A stretch of DNA of 64,000 nt from Vaginella massiliensis (GTDB lineage Bacteria; Bacteroidota; Bacteroidia; Flavobacteriales; Weeksellaceae): NCBI RefSeq assembly GCF_900089075.1, contig NZ_LT593746.1, positions 680,920 to 744,919 of the forward strand, given 5' to 3'. Every line of letters starts with the position of its first letter. Positions within the stretch are counted from its first letter, which is position 1. This document shows positions 36,804 through 45,198 of the stretch, one piece after another. Made by a program: the position numbers and the translations under genes. The notes beneath the pieces are model-generated. The model was not told the origin of the DNA and made no database searches. It saw only the letters and a list, made by a program, of their open reading frames with translations.

Positions 36804-37859
36804 ATGTTCAGAACGATAATTCTTTGCTTTTCTTTACTGTTTTTAAGCTCTTGTAAGCATCGAGCCACAGAAAATTCTACCGCAAATTTATTGGTTGAGG
36901 CAGAAAAGCTTCAATTGCAACAAATCGATTCGAGTTTTACGATTCGTTACGAAAATATACCCTTTCATTATCATCAAAAAGATCTTCCGTTCGAGCGAAT
37001 TGCCATTACACAAACGGCGATTATAGGCTATTTAGACGAATTGAATGCTTTGGATCATCTGATCGGCGTGACCAGTGCGAGGTTTATTTATAACCACGAA
37101 ATTCAAGAAAAAATCAAACAAAATCAAATTCAGGAAATTGGGAACGAAAGCGAATTGTTTGTCGAAACAATCCTCACGCTTCAGCCCGATTTGTTGATTG
37201 CATCTTCCAATCCAACGTACACCAAAGCTATAGAAATGTTGATCGATAATGGTGTAAAGGTTTTGATATTGGACGATTATAAAGAATATACACCGCTGGG
37301 GAGAGCAGAATACATCAAAGTTTTGGGGAATTTGGTCGGCCGAGATGATTTGGCAAATGAGCGTTTTGATGAAATCAAAAAACAATACCTCGAAACGAAA
37401 TCCAAAATAGCGCAACTCTCCTCTACCGAGCATTCGACCTTGGTCAACACCATTTACGGTGATGTTTGGTATTTGCCAGCAAAAAATAGTTTGCAAGCAC
37501 AATTTTTGAAGGATGCAAAAGCCAATTACCTTTGGGCTGATGCGCCTTCTGATTTGCAGTTGAATTTGAGTTTTGAAGAGGTTTATGCCAAAGCACAACG
37601 CGCAACGCATTGGATAAATGCAGGCGATTTCAAGAGTTTGGAGCAAATGAAAGCTTCTCGCTCGCAGTATGCATGGTTCGAGGCTTTTCGACATCAAAAC
37701 GTTTACAATTTCGCTTTGAGGACGAATCAGTTCGGTGGGAATGATTATTTCGAAAAAGGCGTTGTACGACCCGATTTAATTCTGAAAGATTTGGGTAAAA
37801 TCTTTTATCCGGTAGCCTTTGCCGATCACGAATTTGTGTTTTATCAAAAATTGAAGTAG
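36804..37859 (+). CDS. ABC-type metal-chelate (cobalamin/heme/siderophore) binding lipoprotein
   Basis: A 351-residue type III periplasmic binding protein. The lipobox is LFLSSCK (Cys17). The two-domain pattern is visible: FERIAITQTAIIGYLDELNALDHLIGVTS, VETILTLQPDLLIASSNPTY, and GVKVLILDDYKEYTPLGRAEYIKVLG. A C-terminal lobe with WINAGDF and GVVRPDLILKDLGKIFYP follows. The family binds cobalamin, heme or Fe(III)-siderophores; which one is not readable here. No permease or ATPase genes are adjacent, so it is an orphan component. Confidence 0.85.
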   Translation: MFRTIILCFSLLFLSSCKHRATENSTANLLVEAEKLQLQQIDSSFTIRYENIPFHYHQKDLPFERIAITQTAIIGYLDELNALDHLIGVTSARFIYNHEIQEKIKQNQIQEIGNESELFVETILTLQPDLLIASSNPTYTKAIEMLIDNGVKVLILDDYKEYTPLGRAEYIKVLGNLVGRDDLANERFDEIKKQYLETKSKIAQLSSTEHSTLVNTIYGDVWYLPAKNSLQAQFLKDAKANYLWADAPSDLQLNLSFEEVYAKAQRATHWINAGDFKSLEQMKASRSQYAWFEAFRHQNVYNFALRTNQFGGNDYFEKGVVRPDLILKDLGKIFYPVAFADHEFVFYQKLK

Positions 37860-37890
37860 AAGGTTTTTTAAAAACTTAAACCAAAACCAT

Positions 37891-37917
37891 AAAAAAAACG
37901 CTCCATCAAGGAGCATT
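37891..37917 (-). terminator. Terminator of pheS
   Basis: On the reverse strand AATGCTCC-TTGAT-GGAGCGTT is followed by eight T, 27 bases past the pheS stop. Confidence 0.85.
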
Positions 37918-37943
37918 CAACTGTGTTTAATGAAATAGATTTA

Positions 37944-38963
37944 TTAAAATAACTCGGCTTTGAATTGCTCTAAGAATCGCACATCGTTTTCAGTGTACAA
38001 ACGGATATCACCTATCTGATACAACAACAAGGCGATGCGTTCGATTCCCATTCCAAAAGCATAACCAGAATATTGCTCTGGGTCTATGTTTACATTTTTC
38101 AATACATTAGGATCGACCATTCCGCAACCCATGATTTCTAACCAGCCCGTACCTTTGGTCATTCGATAGTCGGTTTCGGTTTCCAATCCCCAATACACAT
38201 CAACTTCAGCCGAAGGCTCTGTAAACGGGAAATAAGAAGGGCGTAATCGAATTTCTGATTTGCCGAACAATTCGTTGGTGAAATAGCTCAAAGTCTGTTT
38301 CAGGTCTGCAAAAGAGACATTCTCATCGATGTATAAACCTTCGATCTGATGAAACATCATGTGCGATCGAGAAGAAATTGCTTCGTTTCGGTAAACTCGC
38401 CCAGGCGACAGCGTACGAATTGGAGGTTGATGCGTCTCCATATAGCGAATCTGTACCGACGAGGTATGAGTACGCAACACGATGTCTGGGTTTTGTTCGA
38501 TAAAAAAGGTGTCTTGCATATCACGAGCAGGGTGATAAGGTGGAAGATTGAGCGCGGTAAAATTGTGCCAATCGTCCTCGATTTCTGGTCCTTCGGATAT
38601 GGTAAAGCCTATACGGCTAAAGATTTCGACAATTCTGTTTTTTACAATATTGATCGGATGACGTGATCCTAATGCATGCGGTTCGCCAGGGCGCGTAAGA
38701 TCGAGAGCTGAATTGTTAGAAGTGGTACTTGCCAATGCATTTTTCAGTTCGTTTACTTTTTCTGTTGCAACATTTTTCAGTTCGTTCACCACTTGACCGA
38801 ATTCTTTTTTTTGTTCGTTCGGTACGGCTTTGAATTGAGCAAACAAATCATTCAGAATTCCTTTTTTGCCAAGGTATTTTATTCTAAACTCTTCGATTTG
38901 GTTCAAATTGGTCGATTGGAATTGTTTTACGTCTTGAATATGATTTTTGATTTGCTCAATCAT
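37944..38963 (-). CDS. pheS: Phenylalanyl-tRNA synthetase alpha subunit
   Basis: A 339-residue class II subunit. It has the N-terminal coiled coil (LNQIEEFRIKYLGKKG) and GEPHALGSRHPINIV. Motif 2 (SRSHMMFHQIEGLYID), WLEIMGCGMVDPNVL and motif 3 GFAFGMGIERIALL-type residues (YAFGMGIERIALLLY) are also present. The beta subunit pheT is not adjacent, as is usual in Bacteroidota. Transcribed alone. Confidence 0.96.
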   Translation of the reverse strand: MIEQIKNHIQDVKQFQSTNLNQIEEFRIKYLGKKGILNDLFAQFKAVPNEQKKEFGQVVNELKNVATEKVNELKNALASTTSNNSALDLTRPGEPHALGSRHPINIVKNRIVEIFSRIGFTISEGPEIEDDWHNFTALNLPPYHPARDMQDTFFIEQNPDIVLRTHTSSVQIRYMETHQPPIRTLSPGRVYRNEAISSRSHMMFHQIEGLYIDENVSFADLKQTLSYFTNELFGKSEIRLRPSYFPFTEPSAEVDVYWGLETETDYRMTKGTGWLEIMGCGMVDPNVLKNVNIDPEQYSGYAFGMGIERIALLLYQIGDIRLYTENDVRFLEQFKAELF

Positions 38964-39026
38964 GCTGATAAAATTAGTCGCACAAATTTAATTGATTCAT
39001 GGCTTTATTCAAATTTTTACGCCCTG

Positions 39027-39063
39027 AAAAAATCCTTCCCGATTCTAGAATGAGAAGGATTTT
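39027..39063 (-). terminator. Terminator of the acpP-pyk operon
   Basis: AAAATCCTTC / GAAGGATTTT with a 15-base loop, followed on the reverse strand by T residues, lies 27 bases beyond the pyk stop. Confidence 0.78.
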
Positions 39064-39089
39064 GAAAAAGTTATGTTTTTTAATTTTTA

Positions 39090-40529
39090 TTAAACCGTTG
39101 TTAATCTCACCGTATTCGTCATCCCTTTTTCAAAGGCTGGCATCGCATTCAGGTTGATGATATAATCGCCGTAGGTTACATAACCTCTTTCTAGGGCAAT
39201 GGTGTTGACCTCGATTACCGTTTGGTCCGTACTTGTATCTCTCGGGTCGTAATTGATTGCTTTCACTCCCCAAAGTAGGTTCAACATACGATTGATGCGC
39301 TTACTTGGGTTGAATACAAGAATATACGCCAATGGACGATGCGAAGAAATTTGGAAAGCGGTATACCCAGAATAAGTGAGGGTTGCAATGGCTTTTGCTC
39401 CTGTTTGGTCTACCATTTTTGCAGCATTGTAACAGATGATATTGGTAACAAAGCGTTCGTTTTTTACAGCCGGTTTGTGTTCAGGAATTTTGATGTGATC
39501 GTCGTCTTCTACTGTTTGCAAAATTTTGGTCATTTTTTCGATTACTTGTACTGGGTATCGTCCTACAGAGGTTTCTCCAGACAACATCACGGCATCTGCA
39601 CCGTCGAAAACAGCATTGGCTACGTCGCTTACTTCTGCACGTGTAGGCGTAAGGCTGTTGATCATCGACTCCATCATTTGGGTTGCTACAATAACGGGTT
39701 TACGTGCCAATTTCGATTTGTCGATTAATTTTTGCTGTTCGATTGGCACTTTTTCGAAAGGTACTTCTACACCCAAATCACCTCTTGCGACCATCAAACC
39801 ATCCGAAGCAGTAAGGATTTCGTCGATGTTTTCTAATGCTTCTGGTTTTTCTATTTTACTGATGATCGGAATTTTGAAATTGGCATTTTCTTTAACGAAT
39901 TCTTTCAAATCTTCTACATCTTGTGCGGTTCTTACAAACGAAAGTGCAAACCAATCTACCCGATTTTTTATCGCAAACTTCGCATCTTCTTTGTCTTTTT
40001 TGGTGAGTGCTGGCAGCGAAATTTTGGTATTGGGTAGATTCACGCCTTTTTTGGAACGTAGAGGACCACCTTGTACTGTTTTTGCTTTTACCGTGTCAAC
40101 TCCGTTGGTTTCGATCACTTCTAGAATCAATTTTCCGTCATCAATCAGAATATTTTCGCCAACTTTTACATCTTGTGCAAATCGCTTGTAGGTCATGAAA
40201 ACCTTTTCGTTGGTGCCTTCGATGTTTTCGTTGGTAAAGGTAAGGATGTCGCCTTCGTTGAGTACAAAGTCTTCGTGTTGCATTTTTCCGATGCGCAATT
40301 TAGGACCTTGCAAATCGGCTAAAATAGCCGTGTTGAAGCCGTATTCGTCGTTGATTTCGTGTATAGTTTTGATTTTATTTTTCACTTCATTATAATCGGC
40401 ATGCGAAAAATTGATTCGAAATACATCGACTCCTTTTTTCATCATTTCCAATAAGATTTCTTTGCTATCGGTAGCAGGACCAAGTGTTGCTACGATCTTG
40501 GTTTTTTTCAAGAATTTATTTGTATTCAT
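39090..40529 (-). CDS. pyk: Pyruvate kinase
   Basis: A 479-residue glycolytic enzyme that converts PEP and ADP to pyruvate and ATP. TKIVATLGPATDS, the active-site region IISKIEKPEALENIDEI, MVARGDLGVEVP and the signature KPVIVATQMMESMI are all present. The C-terminal domain is complete. It is the last gene of acpP-fabF-rnc-IPExxxVDY-pyk. The gluconeogenic pckA lies beyond the other end of that operon. Confidence 0.97.
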   Translation of the reverse strand: MNTNKFLKKTKIVATLGPATDSKEILLEMMKKGVDVFRINFSHADYNEVKNKIKTIHEINDEYGFNTAILADLQGPKLRIGKMQHEDFVLNEGDILTFTNENIEGTNEKVFMTYKRFAQDVKVGENILIDDGKLILEVIETNGVDTVKAKTVQGGPLRSKKGVNLPNTKISLPALTKKDKEDAKFAIKNRVDWFALSFVRTAQDVEDLKEFVKENANFKIPIISKIEKPEALENIDEILTASDGLMVARGDLGVEVPFEKVPIEQQKLIDKSKLARKPVIVATQMMESMINSLTPTRAEVSDVANAVFDGADAVMLSGETSVGRYPVQVIEKMTKILQTVEDDDHIKIPEHKPAVKNERFVTNIICYNAAKMVDQTGAKAIATLTYSGYTAFQISSHRPLAYILVFNPSKRINRMLNLLWGVKAINYDPRDTSTDQTVIEVNTIALERGYVTYGDYIINLNAMPAFEKGMTNTVRLTTV

Positions 40530-40541
40530 TTTGTTCTTTTT

Positions 40542-40994
40542 CTAAAATATTAAACGTTCAACCGTTTTTATTTGTTCTACATTAAAAGGCGTGATCGACT
40601 GGATTACGGCATCCAAGCCAAAAGGCAAATTTAGATGTTCTATTCCGAATTCCCATCCGCTTATCTTTAAGATAAAATTATAATTTTTGTACTGGGGTAT
40701 TAATAAAGGCGAAACATCAAACATTTCGTACATCGAAAGTTTTTGGGTTTTCAGACTCTGAAAGGGCATGTTTTTGATGAGGTTGTATTCGACCTGATTG
40801 TCGATATCTTCCCAACAAAAGTTGGGATAATAGACGATTTCTTCTTGGATGATGATGTCTAAATCGTTGTCTCTCGCAAAGTTGGTGCCGTATGTGGTAT
40901 TGAGATGATAAACAAATTGATAGGTGTTGTTCAAATTTGATATGATACCCAGTATTTCAAAATCTATAAATTCTTCGAGTAAAATATCAACCAT
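40542..40994 (-). CDS. IPExxxVDY family protein
   Basis: A 150-residue protein of unknown function restricted mainly to Bacteroidota. ATG at 40994 (MVDILLEEFIDFEILGI) is chosen because codons upstream lie inside rnc in another frame and encode a Lys/Arg-rich non-conserved tail. The naming motif is variant here: LIPQYKNYNFILKISG near residues 98-113, where relatives read IPE...VDY. It sits between rnc and pyk, the usual place for this family. No catalytic motif is evident. Confidence 0.8.
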   Translation of the reverse strand: MVDILLEEFIDFEILGIISNLNNTYQFVYHLNTTYGTNFARDNDLDIIIQEEIVYYPNFCWEDIDNQVEYNLIKNMPFQSLKTQKLSMYEMFDVSPLLIPQYKNYNFILKISGWEFGIEHLNLPFGLDAVIQSITPFNVEQIKTVERLIF

Positions 40995-41005
40995 GTTTTG
41001 TGTCT

Positions 41006-41764
41006 TTAATTTATCTTTTCTATCTGTCTTTGTAACGAATAATAGGCTCTTTTGGCGGCGTTTTCTTCTGCTTTTTTCTTCGATGTTCCTCTTCCTTTTG
41101 CGATTACTTTTTCGTTGAGGCGTATTACGGATACAAAAACCTGTACGTCTTCTGCGTTTTGTTCTTCGAAGGTGTTGAACCTGATGTTGTTTTTCGATTT
41201 TTGGCTCCATTCCAGAATCAAACTTTTATGGCTCGAGATTCGTTGTTCTAACTTTTCTAAATCAGAAATATAAGGTTTGATAATGTAGTTGGATATGAAT
41301 CGGTTGGTGATGATGTGGCCCTGATCTACAAAAACCGCTCCTACAAAAGCTTCTAAAAGATCTCCGTTCACATCTTCGCCAAGATTCGCGTGGTTGTTTT
41401 TTGGAATTAGAAAATGGATGAGGTTCAATTTCCTAGAAACTTCGTTGAGCTGTCTTCTCGAAACGATTTTCGAGCGCATTTTGGTGAGGTAACCTTCTTG
41501 TTGCTCGGGTGCGTTACGGAAAAGGCTTACTGCTGCAGAAGCACCAAGTAATGCGTCTCCTAAAAATTCCAAACGTTCAAAGTTTATACTATTTCCTTTT
41601 TCATCTTTGCGTTGTGCAGAGCGATGGGTAAAGGCTTCTTCAAAAATTCGAATATCATGAGGGCGACATCCGATAAGATCTGAAACAAACTTCGTTAATT
41701 CTGGATTTTCACTTTTAGCATTTTTTTTTGGAAAAAGTGCTAAAAGTTTTTTTAGAAAAAACAT
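41006..41764 (-). CDS. rnc: Ribonuclease III
   Basis: A 252-residue double-strand-specific endonuclease for rRNA and mRNA processing. The signature FERLEFLGDALLGA holds the catalytic carboxylates, with GDLLEAFVGAVFVDQG as the second acidic site. A C-terminal dsRBD ends in GRGTSKKKAEENAAKRAYYSL. An N-terminal Lys-rich extension precedes the catalytic domain. It overlaps the fabF stop by one base. Confidence 0.95.
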   Translation of the reverse strand: MFFLKKLLALFPKKNAKSENPELTKFVSDLIGCRPHDIRIFEEAFTHRSAQRKDEKGNSINFERLEFLGDALLGASAAVSLFRNAPEQQEGYLTKMRSKIVSRRQLNEVSRKLNLIHFLIPKNNHANLGEDVNGDLLEAFVGAVFVDQGHIITNRFISNYIIKPYISDLEKLEQRISSHKSLILEWSQKSKNNIRFNTFEEQNAEDVQVFVSVIRLNEKVIAKGRGTSKKKAEENAAKRAYYSLQRQIEKIN

Positions 41765-43017
41765 TACTTATACTTCTTAAATATCACACATGCATTGTGC
41801 CCTCCGAATCCGAAAGTGTTGCTCAATGCGCAATTGATTTCTCTATGTTTTGCTTGATTGAAAGTTAAATCGATTTTTGGATCGATTTTCTCGTCATCTG
41901 TAAAATGGTTGATCGTTGGTGGTACTATGCTGTTGTTGATTGCACCAATACACGAGATTGCTTCTATTATTCCTGCAGCACCTAGCAAGTGACCTGTCAT
42001 GGATTTTGTAGAATTGATTTGAATATCATAGACGTGTTCACCGAACAGTTTGCTTACGGCTGTAAGTTCTGCTACATCTCCCAATGGGGTAGAAGTTCCG
42101 TGCATATTGATGTGGTCAATATCTTCTACCGAAATATTGGCATCGTCCAATGCGTTTTTCATCACCTTATAAGCTCCCAAACCTTCTGGGTGCGGCGCCG
42201 TCAAATGATGAGCGTCTGCTGATAAACCTCCACCTACTAATTCGGCATAGATGGTTGCACCTCGTTTTATAGCATGTCCGTATTCTTCTAAGATGATACT
42301 TCCGCCGCCTTCACCCATCACAAATCCATCACGGTCTTTATCGAAAGGGCGTGATGCTGTCTTAGGATCATCGTTGCGGGTAGATAGTGCATGCATAGAA
42401 TTGAATCCGCCGATACTAGATTCTGTCACGGCAGCTTCCGATCCTCCTACAACAATAGCATCGGCTTTACCCAAACGCAATAGCATGAGGGCGTCGATAA
42501 TTGCATTGGTAGACGAAGCACAGGCCGAAACGGTGGTGTAGTTTGGACCCATGAATCCAAATTCCATGGAAATGTGTCCTGGTGTGATGTCGGCAATCAT
42601 TTTTGGGATGAAGAAAGGGTTGAATCGTGGTGTGCCGTTGCCTGTAGCATACGAGCTCACTTCTTCTTCGAAAGTTTTGATTCCGCCAATTCCAGAACCC
42701 CAAATAACACCTATACGCTCTTTGTTGGTGGTTTCGCTCTCTAGAATACCACTATGTTTGATGGCTTCTCGTGCCGCTATGATTCCTAGTTGTGCACATC
42801 GATCTACTTTGCGAGCTTCTTTTCGATCGAAATGATCTTCGATGTTGAGGTTTTTTACCTCGCAAGCAAATTGTGTCTTAAAGAGGGATGCATCAAAAAG
42901 CGTAATAGGCGCAGCGCCACTCACACCTTTTGTCAAAGCTTCCCAAAATTCTGGGTAAGTGTTTCCAATTGGTGTAAGGGCACCGATACCTGTTACTACT
43001 ACTCTTTTTAATTCCAT
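41764..43017 (-). CDS. fabF: 3-oxoacyl-[ACP] synthase II
   Basis: A 417-residue condensing enzyme that elongates acyl-ACP. The nucleophile Cys is in TVSACASSTNAI, and the two catalytic His are in MHGTSTPLGD and STKSMTGHLLGAAG. The C-terminal NTFGFGGHNACVIFKK completes the thiolase fold. It starts nine bases after acpP, its substrate carrier, in the standard order. Confidence 0.97.
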   Translation of the reverse strand: MELKRVVVTGIGALTPIGNTYPEFWEALTKGVSGAAPITLFDASLFKTQFACEVKNLNIEDHFDRKEARKVDRCAQLGIIAAREAIKHSGILESETTNKERIGVIWGSGIGGIKTFEEEVSSYATGNGTPRFNPFFIPKMIADITPGHISMEFGFMGPNYTTVSACASSTNAIIDALMLLRLGKADAIVVGGSEAAVTESSIGGFNSMHALSTRNDDPKTASRPFDKDRDGFVMGEGGGSIILEEYGHAIKRGATIYAELVGGGLSADAHHLTAPHPEGLGAYKVMKNALDDANISVEDIDHINMHGTSTPLGDVAELTAVSKLFGEHVYDIQINSTKSMTGHLLGAAGIIEAISCIGAINNSIVPPTINHFTDDEKIDPKIDLTFNQAKHREINCALSNTFGFGGHNACVIFKKYK

Positions 43018-43026
43018 ACGGAATAA

Positions 43027-43263
43027 TTACTTGTTTAAGTCTTCGATGTATTTAACCGCTTGACCTACTGTAGAAATTTTCTCAGCTTGATCGTCTGGAA
43101 TTTGAATGTCGAATTCTTTTTCGAATTCCATGATCAATTCAACTGTGTCCAAAGAATCAGCTCCTAAGTCGTTTGTAAAGCTAGACTCCAAAGTTACTTC
43201 GCTTTCGTCTACTCCTAACTTATCTACGATGATAGCTTTTACTCTTGATGTAATGTCAGACAT
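43027..43263 (-). CDS. acpP: Acyl carrier protein
   Basis: A 78-residue acidic four-helix protein that carries fatty acyl chains. Ser37 in [13 protein letters not shown] receives the phosphopantetheine arm. First gene of the fabF operon, divergent from pckA; a strong TATTTTTG -7 lies upstream on the reverse strand. Confidence 0.97.
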   Translation of the reverse strand: MSDITSRVKAIIVDKLGVDESEVTLESSFTNDLGADSLDTVELIMEFEKEFDIQIPDDQAEKISTVGQAVKYIEDLNK

Positions 43264-43296
43264 AATTACTTTTTTTATATTTGTTTAAACTCTTTG

Positions 43297-43304
43297 CAAA
43301 AATA
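43297..43304 (-). promoter_or_regulatory. Candidate -7 element of acpP operon
   Basis: The reverse strand reads TATTTTTG, an exact TAnnTTTG match, 34 bases upstream of the acpP ATG. Confidence 0.5.
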
Positions 43305-43424
43305 TAAACTTTTAGCAATTTCCAACTTAATTTTTACTATGCAAGCATAATAGTCGTTAAAAAAGGCATTTTTAAGCGTATATTTACGTGATATAAGTCA
43401 AATTTCTAATCTAGAAATTATTCT

Positions 43425-43432
43425 TATTTTTG
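43425..43432 (+). promoter_or_regulatory. Candidate -7 element of pckA
   Basis: TATTTTTG matches TAnnTTTG exactly, 47 bases before the pckA ATG. It is the same octamer as on the divergent acpP side. Confidence 0.5.
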
Positions 43433-43478
43433 AAAGATAAAAATTAAATACGAATTCCTCAAATAAAAACGACAAATA

Positions 43479-45050
43479 ATGAGTTTAGATTTAAGTTCTT
43501 ATGGAATAAAAAACGCCGCAGTACGCTATCAGTTATCTGCAGATGAATTAGAACAAGAAATGTTGAAAACCAATCAAGGAGAGCTGACCTCTTCGGGAGC
43601 GGTCAATTTTTTGACGGGTGAATTTACCGGTCGTTCGCCTCAAGATCGTTTTATCGTAAAAGATGAAATCACAGAAAATACAGTATGGTGGGACGGGAAA
43701 ATCAACATTCCGTTCGAGGCAGAAAAATTTGATGCCCTGTACGATAAAGTGATGGAACATTTGAGCAACCGTACTTTGTATGTGCGCGATGCTTACGCTT
43801 GTGCAGATGATCGTTACAAAACCAAGATAAAAGCAATTACCGAAACGCCAGGTGCAAACTTGTTTATTTACAACATGTTCATTACCCCTACGGCAGAAGA
43901 GTTGAAAAACTTCGGTGACGCAGAGTGGACCATCATCAACGCGCCATCTTTCAAGGCAAATCCGGAAGTTGACGGGACTCGCGCGCATAATTTCTCGATT
44001 TTGAATTTTAAACGTAAAATCGTTTTGAATGGAGGAACAGGTTATACAGGAGAAATGAAAAAAGGAATTTTCTCTGCTCTTAACTTTGTCTTGCCTGTCG
44101 ATCGTAATGTATTGCCAATGCACTGCTCTGCAAACTCTGGCGAAAACGGTGATACCGCGATGTTTTTTGGTTTGTCTGGTACAGGAAAAACAACCTTGTC
44201 TGCCGACAAATCGCGCCGATTGATTGGTGATGATGAACACGGCTGGACGGCAGATAACACGGTTTTCAATTTCGAAGGAGGTTGCTACGCAAAGGTCATC
44301 AACTTGTCTGCAGAGGGTGAACCAGAAATCTTTGGAGCAATCAAAAAAGGTGCGTTATTAGAAAACGTAATCATGAAAGAAGGAACAAACGAAGTCGATT
44401 TTGCCGATGCTTCTATTACAGAAAACACACGCGTGAGTTATCCGATCGATTATATAGATAATATCGCTGTGCCTTCGATTGGTAAGAATCCAAAAAATAT
44501 ATTTTTCTTATCGTTTGATGCCTATGGTGTTTTTCCGCCAATCGCAAAATTAAATCCCGACCAGGCAGCCTATTTGTTTATCTCGGGTTATACTTCGAAA
44601 GTTGCTGGTACAGAAGCAGGTGTTACAGAGCCACAAACGACATTTTCGAGTTGTTTTGGAGCGCCTTTTATGCCATTGCACCCAACCAAATATGCCGAAA
44701 TGTTGAGCGATAAAGTAGCAGAGAGCGGTGTGAATGTTTGGCTAATCAATACCGGATGGAATGGTAAAAAACAACGCATGTCGTTGAAAGACACGCGCGC
44801 TGTGATCAATGCTGCGTTAGACGGTAAACTGAACGATATCGCTTACCGAAAAGATGCTTTCTTTGGTTTCGAAGTGCCGGTTGCCATCGATGGTGTGGAT
44901 GTAGAAAAGTTGGATCCGGCAACCTCGTTTGATTCGCAAGAGGCTTATGAAAAGAATGCGAAAGTGTTGGCAGATAAGTTTAAAGAAAACTTCAAGAAAT
45001 TCGAGGAATTTGCTTCTGCCGAATTGCTTTCAGGAGGACCATTGGTGTAA
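43479..45050 (+). CDS. pckA: Phosphoenolpyruvate carboxykinase (ATP)
   Basis: A 523-residue gluconeogenic enzyme that converts oxaloacetate and ATP to PEP and CO2. The P-loop is FGLSGTGKTTLSAD, the kinase-2/metal site LIGDDEHGWT, and the substrate site FTGRSPQDRF. FEGGCYAKVINLS is the ATP-type signature. Length is standard. It stands alone with its own terminator and lies divergent to the operon ending in pyk. Confidence 0.97.
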   Translation: MSLDLSSYGIKNAAVRYQLSADELEQEMLKTNQGELTSSGAVNFLTGEFTGRSPQDRFIVKDEITENTVWWDGKINIPFEAEKFDALYDKVMEHLSNRTLYVRDAYACADDRYKTKIKAITETPGANLFIYNMFITPTAEELKNFGDAEWTIINAPSFKANPEVDGTRAHNFSILNFKRKIVLNGGTGYTGEMKKGIFSALNFVLPVDRNVLPMHCSANSGENGDTAMFFGLSGTGKTTLSADKSRRLIGDDEHGWTADNTVFNFEGGCYAKVINLSAEGEPEIFGAIKKGALLENVIMKEGTNEVDFADASITENTRVSYPIDYIDNIAVPSIGKNPKNIFFLSFDAYGVFPPIAKLNPDQAAYLFISGYTSKVAGTEAGVTEPQTTFSSCFGAPFMPLHPTKYAEMLSDKVAESGVNVWLINTGWNGKKQRMSLKDTRAVINAALDGKLNDIAYRKDAFFGFEVPVAIDGVDVEKLDPATSFDSQEAYEKNAKVLADKFKENFKKFEEFASAELLSGGPLV

Positions 45051-45077
45051 ATTCTTATCTTAATTATTATAATAATG

Positions 45078-45108
45078 GGCGAAGGAATTCTGATTTCTTC
45101 GCCTATTT
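45078..45108 (+). terminator. Terminator of pckA
   Basis: GGCGAAG / CTTCGCC with a 12-base loop and a following TATTTTT lies 27 bases past the pckA stop. Confidence 0.75.
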
Positions 45109-45138
45109 TTATTAAACCTATATGTAGGTGATGGTATA

Positions 45139-45164
45139 AAAAAGCTGCCTATAATTGGCAGCTT
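45139..45164 (-). terminator. Terminator of acnB
   Basis: AAGCTGCC / GGCAGCTT with a seven-base loop gives a T-tailed hairpin on the reverse strand, 35 bases past the acnB stop. Confidence 0.82.
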
Positions 45165-45198
45165 CGAATGTGTGGTTATGGTTAATATTAGTTCATAA

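Noticed and set aside
37032-37697. A 221-codon reverse frame inside the binding-protein gene
   Set aside because: Shadow of the plus-strand gene, which has a clear lipobox and family pattern.
39526-40191. A 221-codon plus-strand frame inside pyk
   Set aside because: Opposite strand of a conserved pyruvate kinase, no motif or start context.
40995-41210. A Lys/Arg-rich N-terminal extension of the IPExxxVDY protein
   Set aside because: It lies inside the dsRNA-binding domain of rnc in another frame. The family starts at the ATG at 40994.
43548-44240. A 230-codon open frame on the reverse strand inside pckA
   Set aside because: It mirrors the codon pattern of pckA, lacks any recognisable motif and overlaps a fully conserved enzyme. 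Treated as an antisense shadow.
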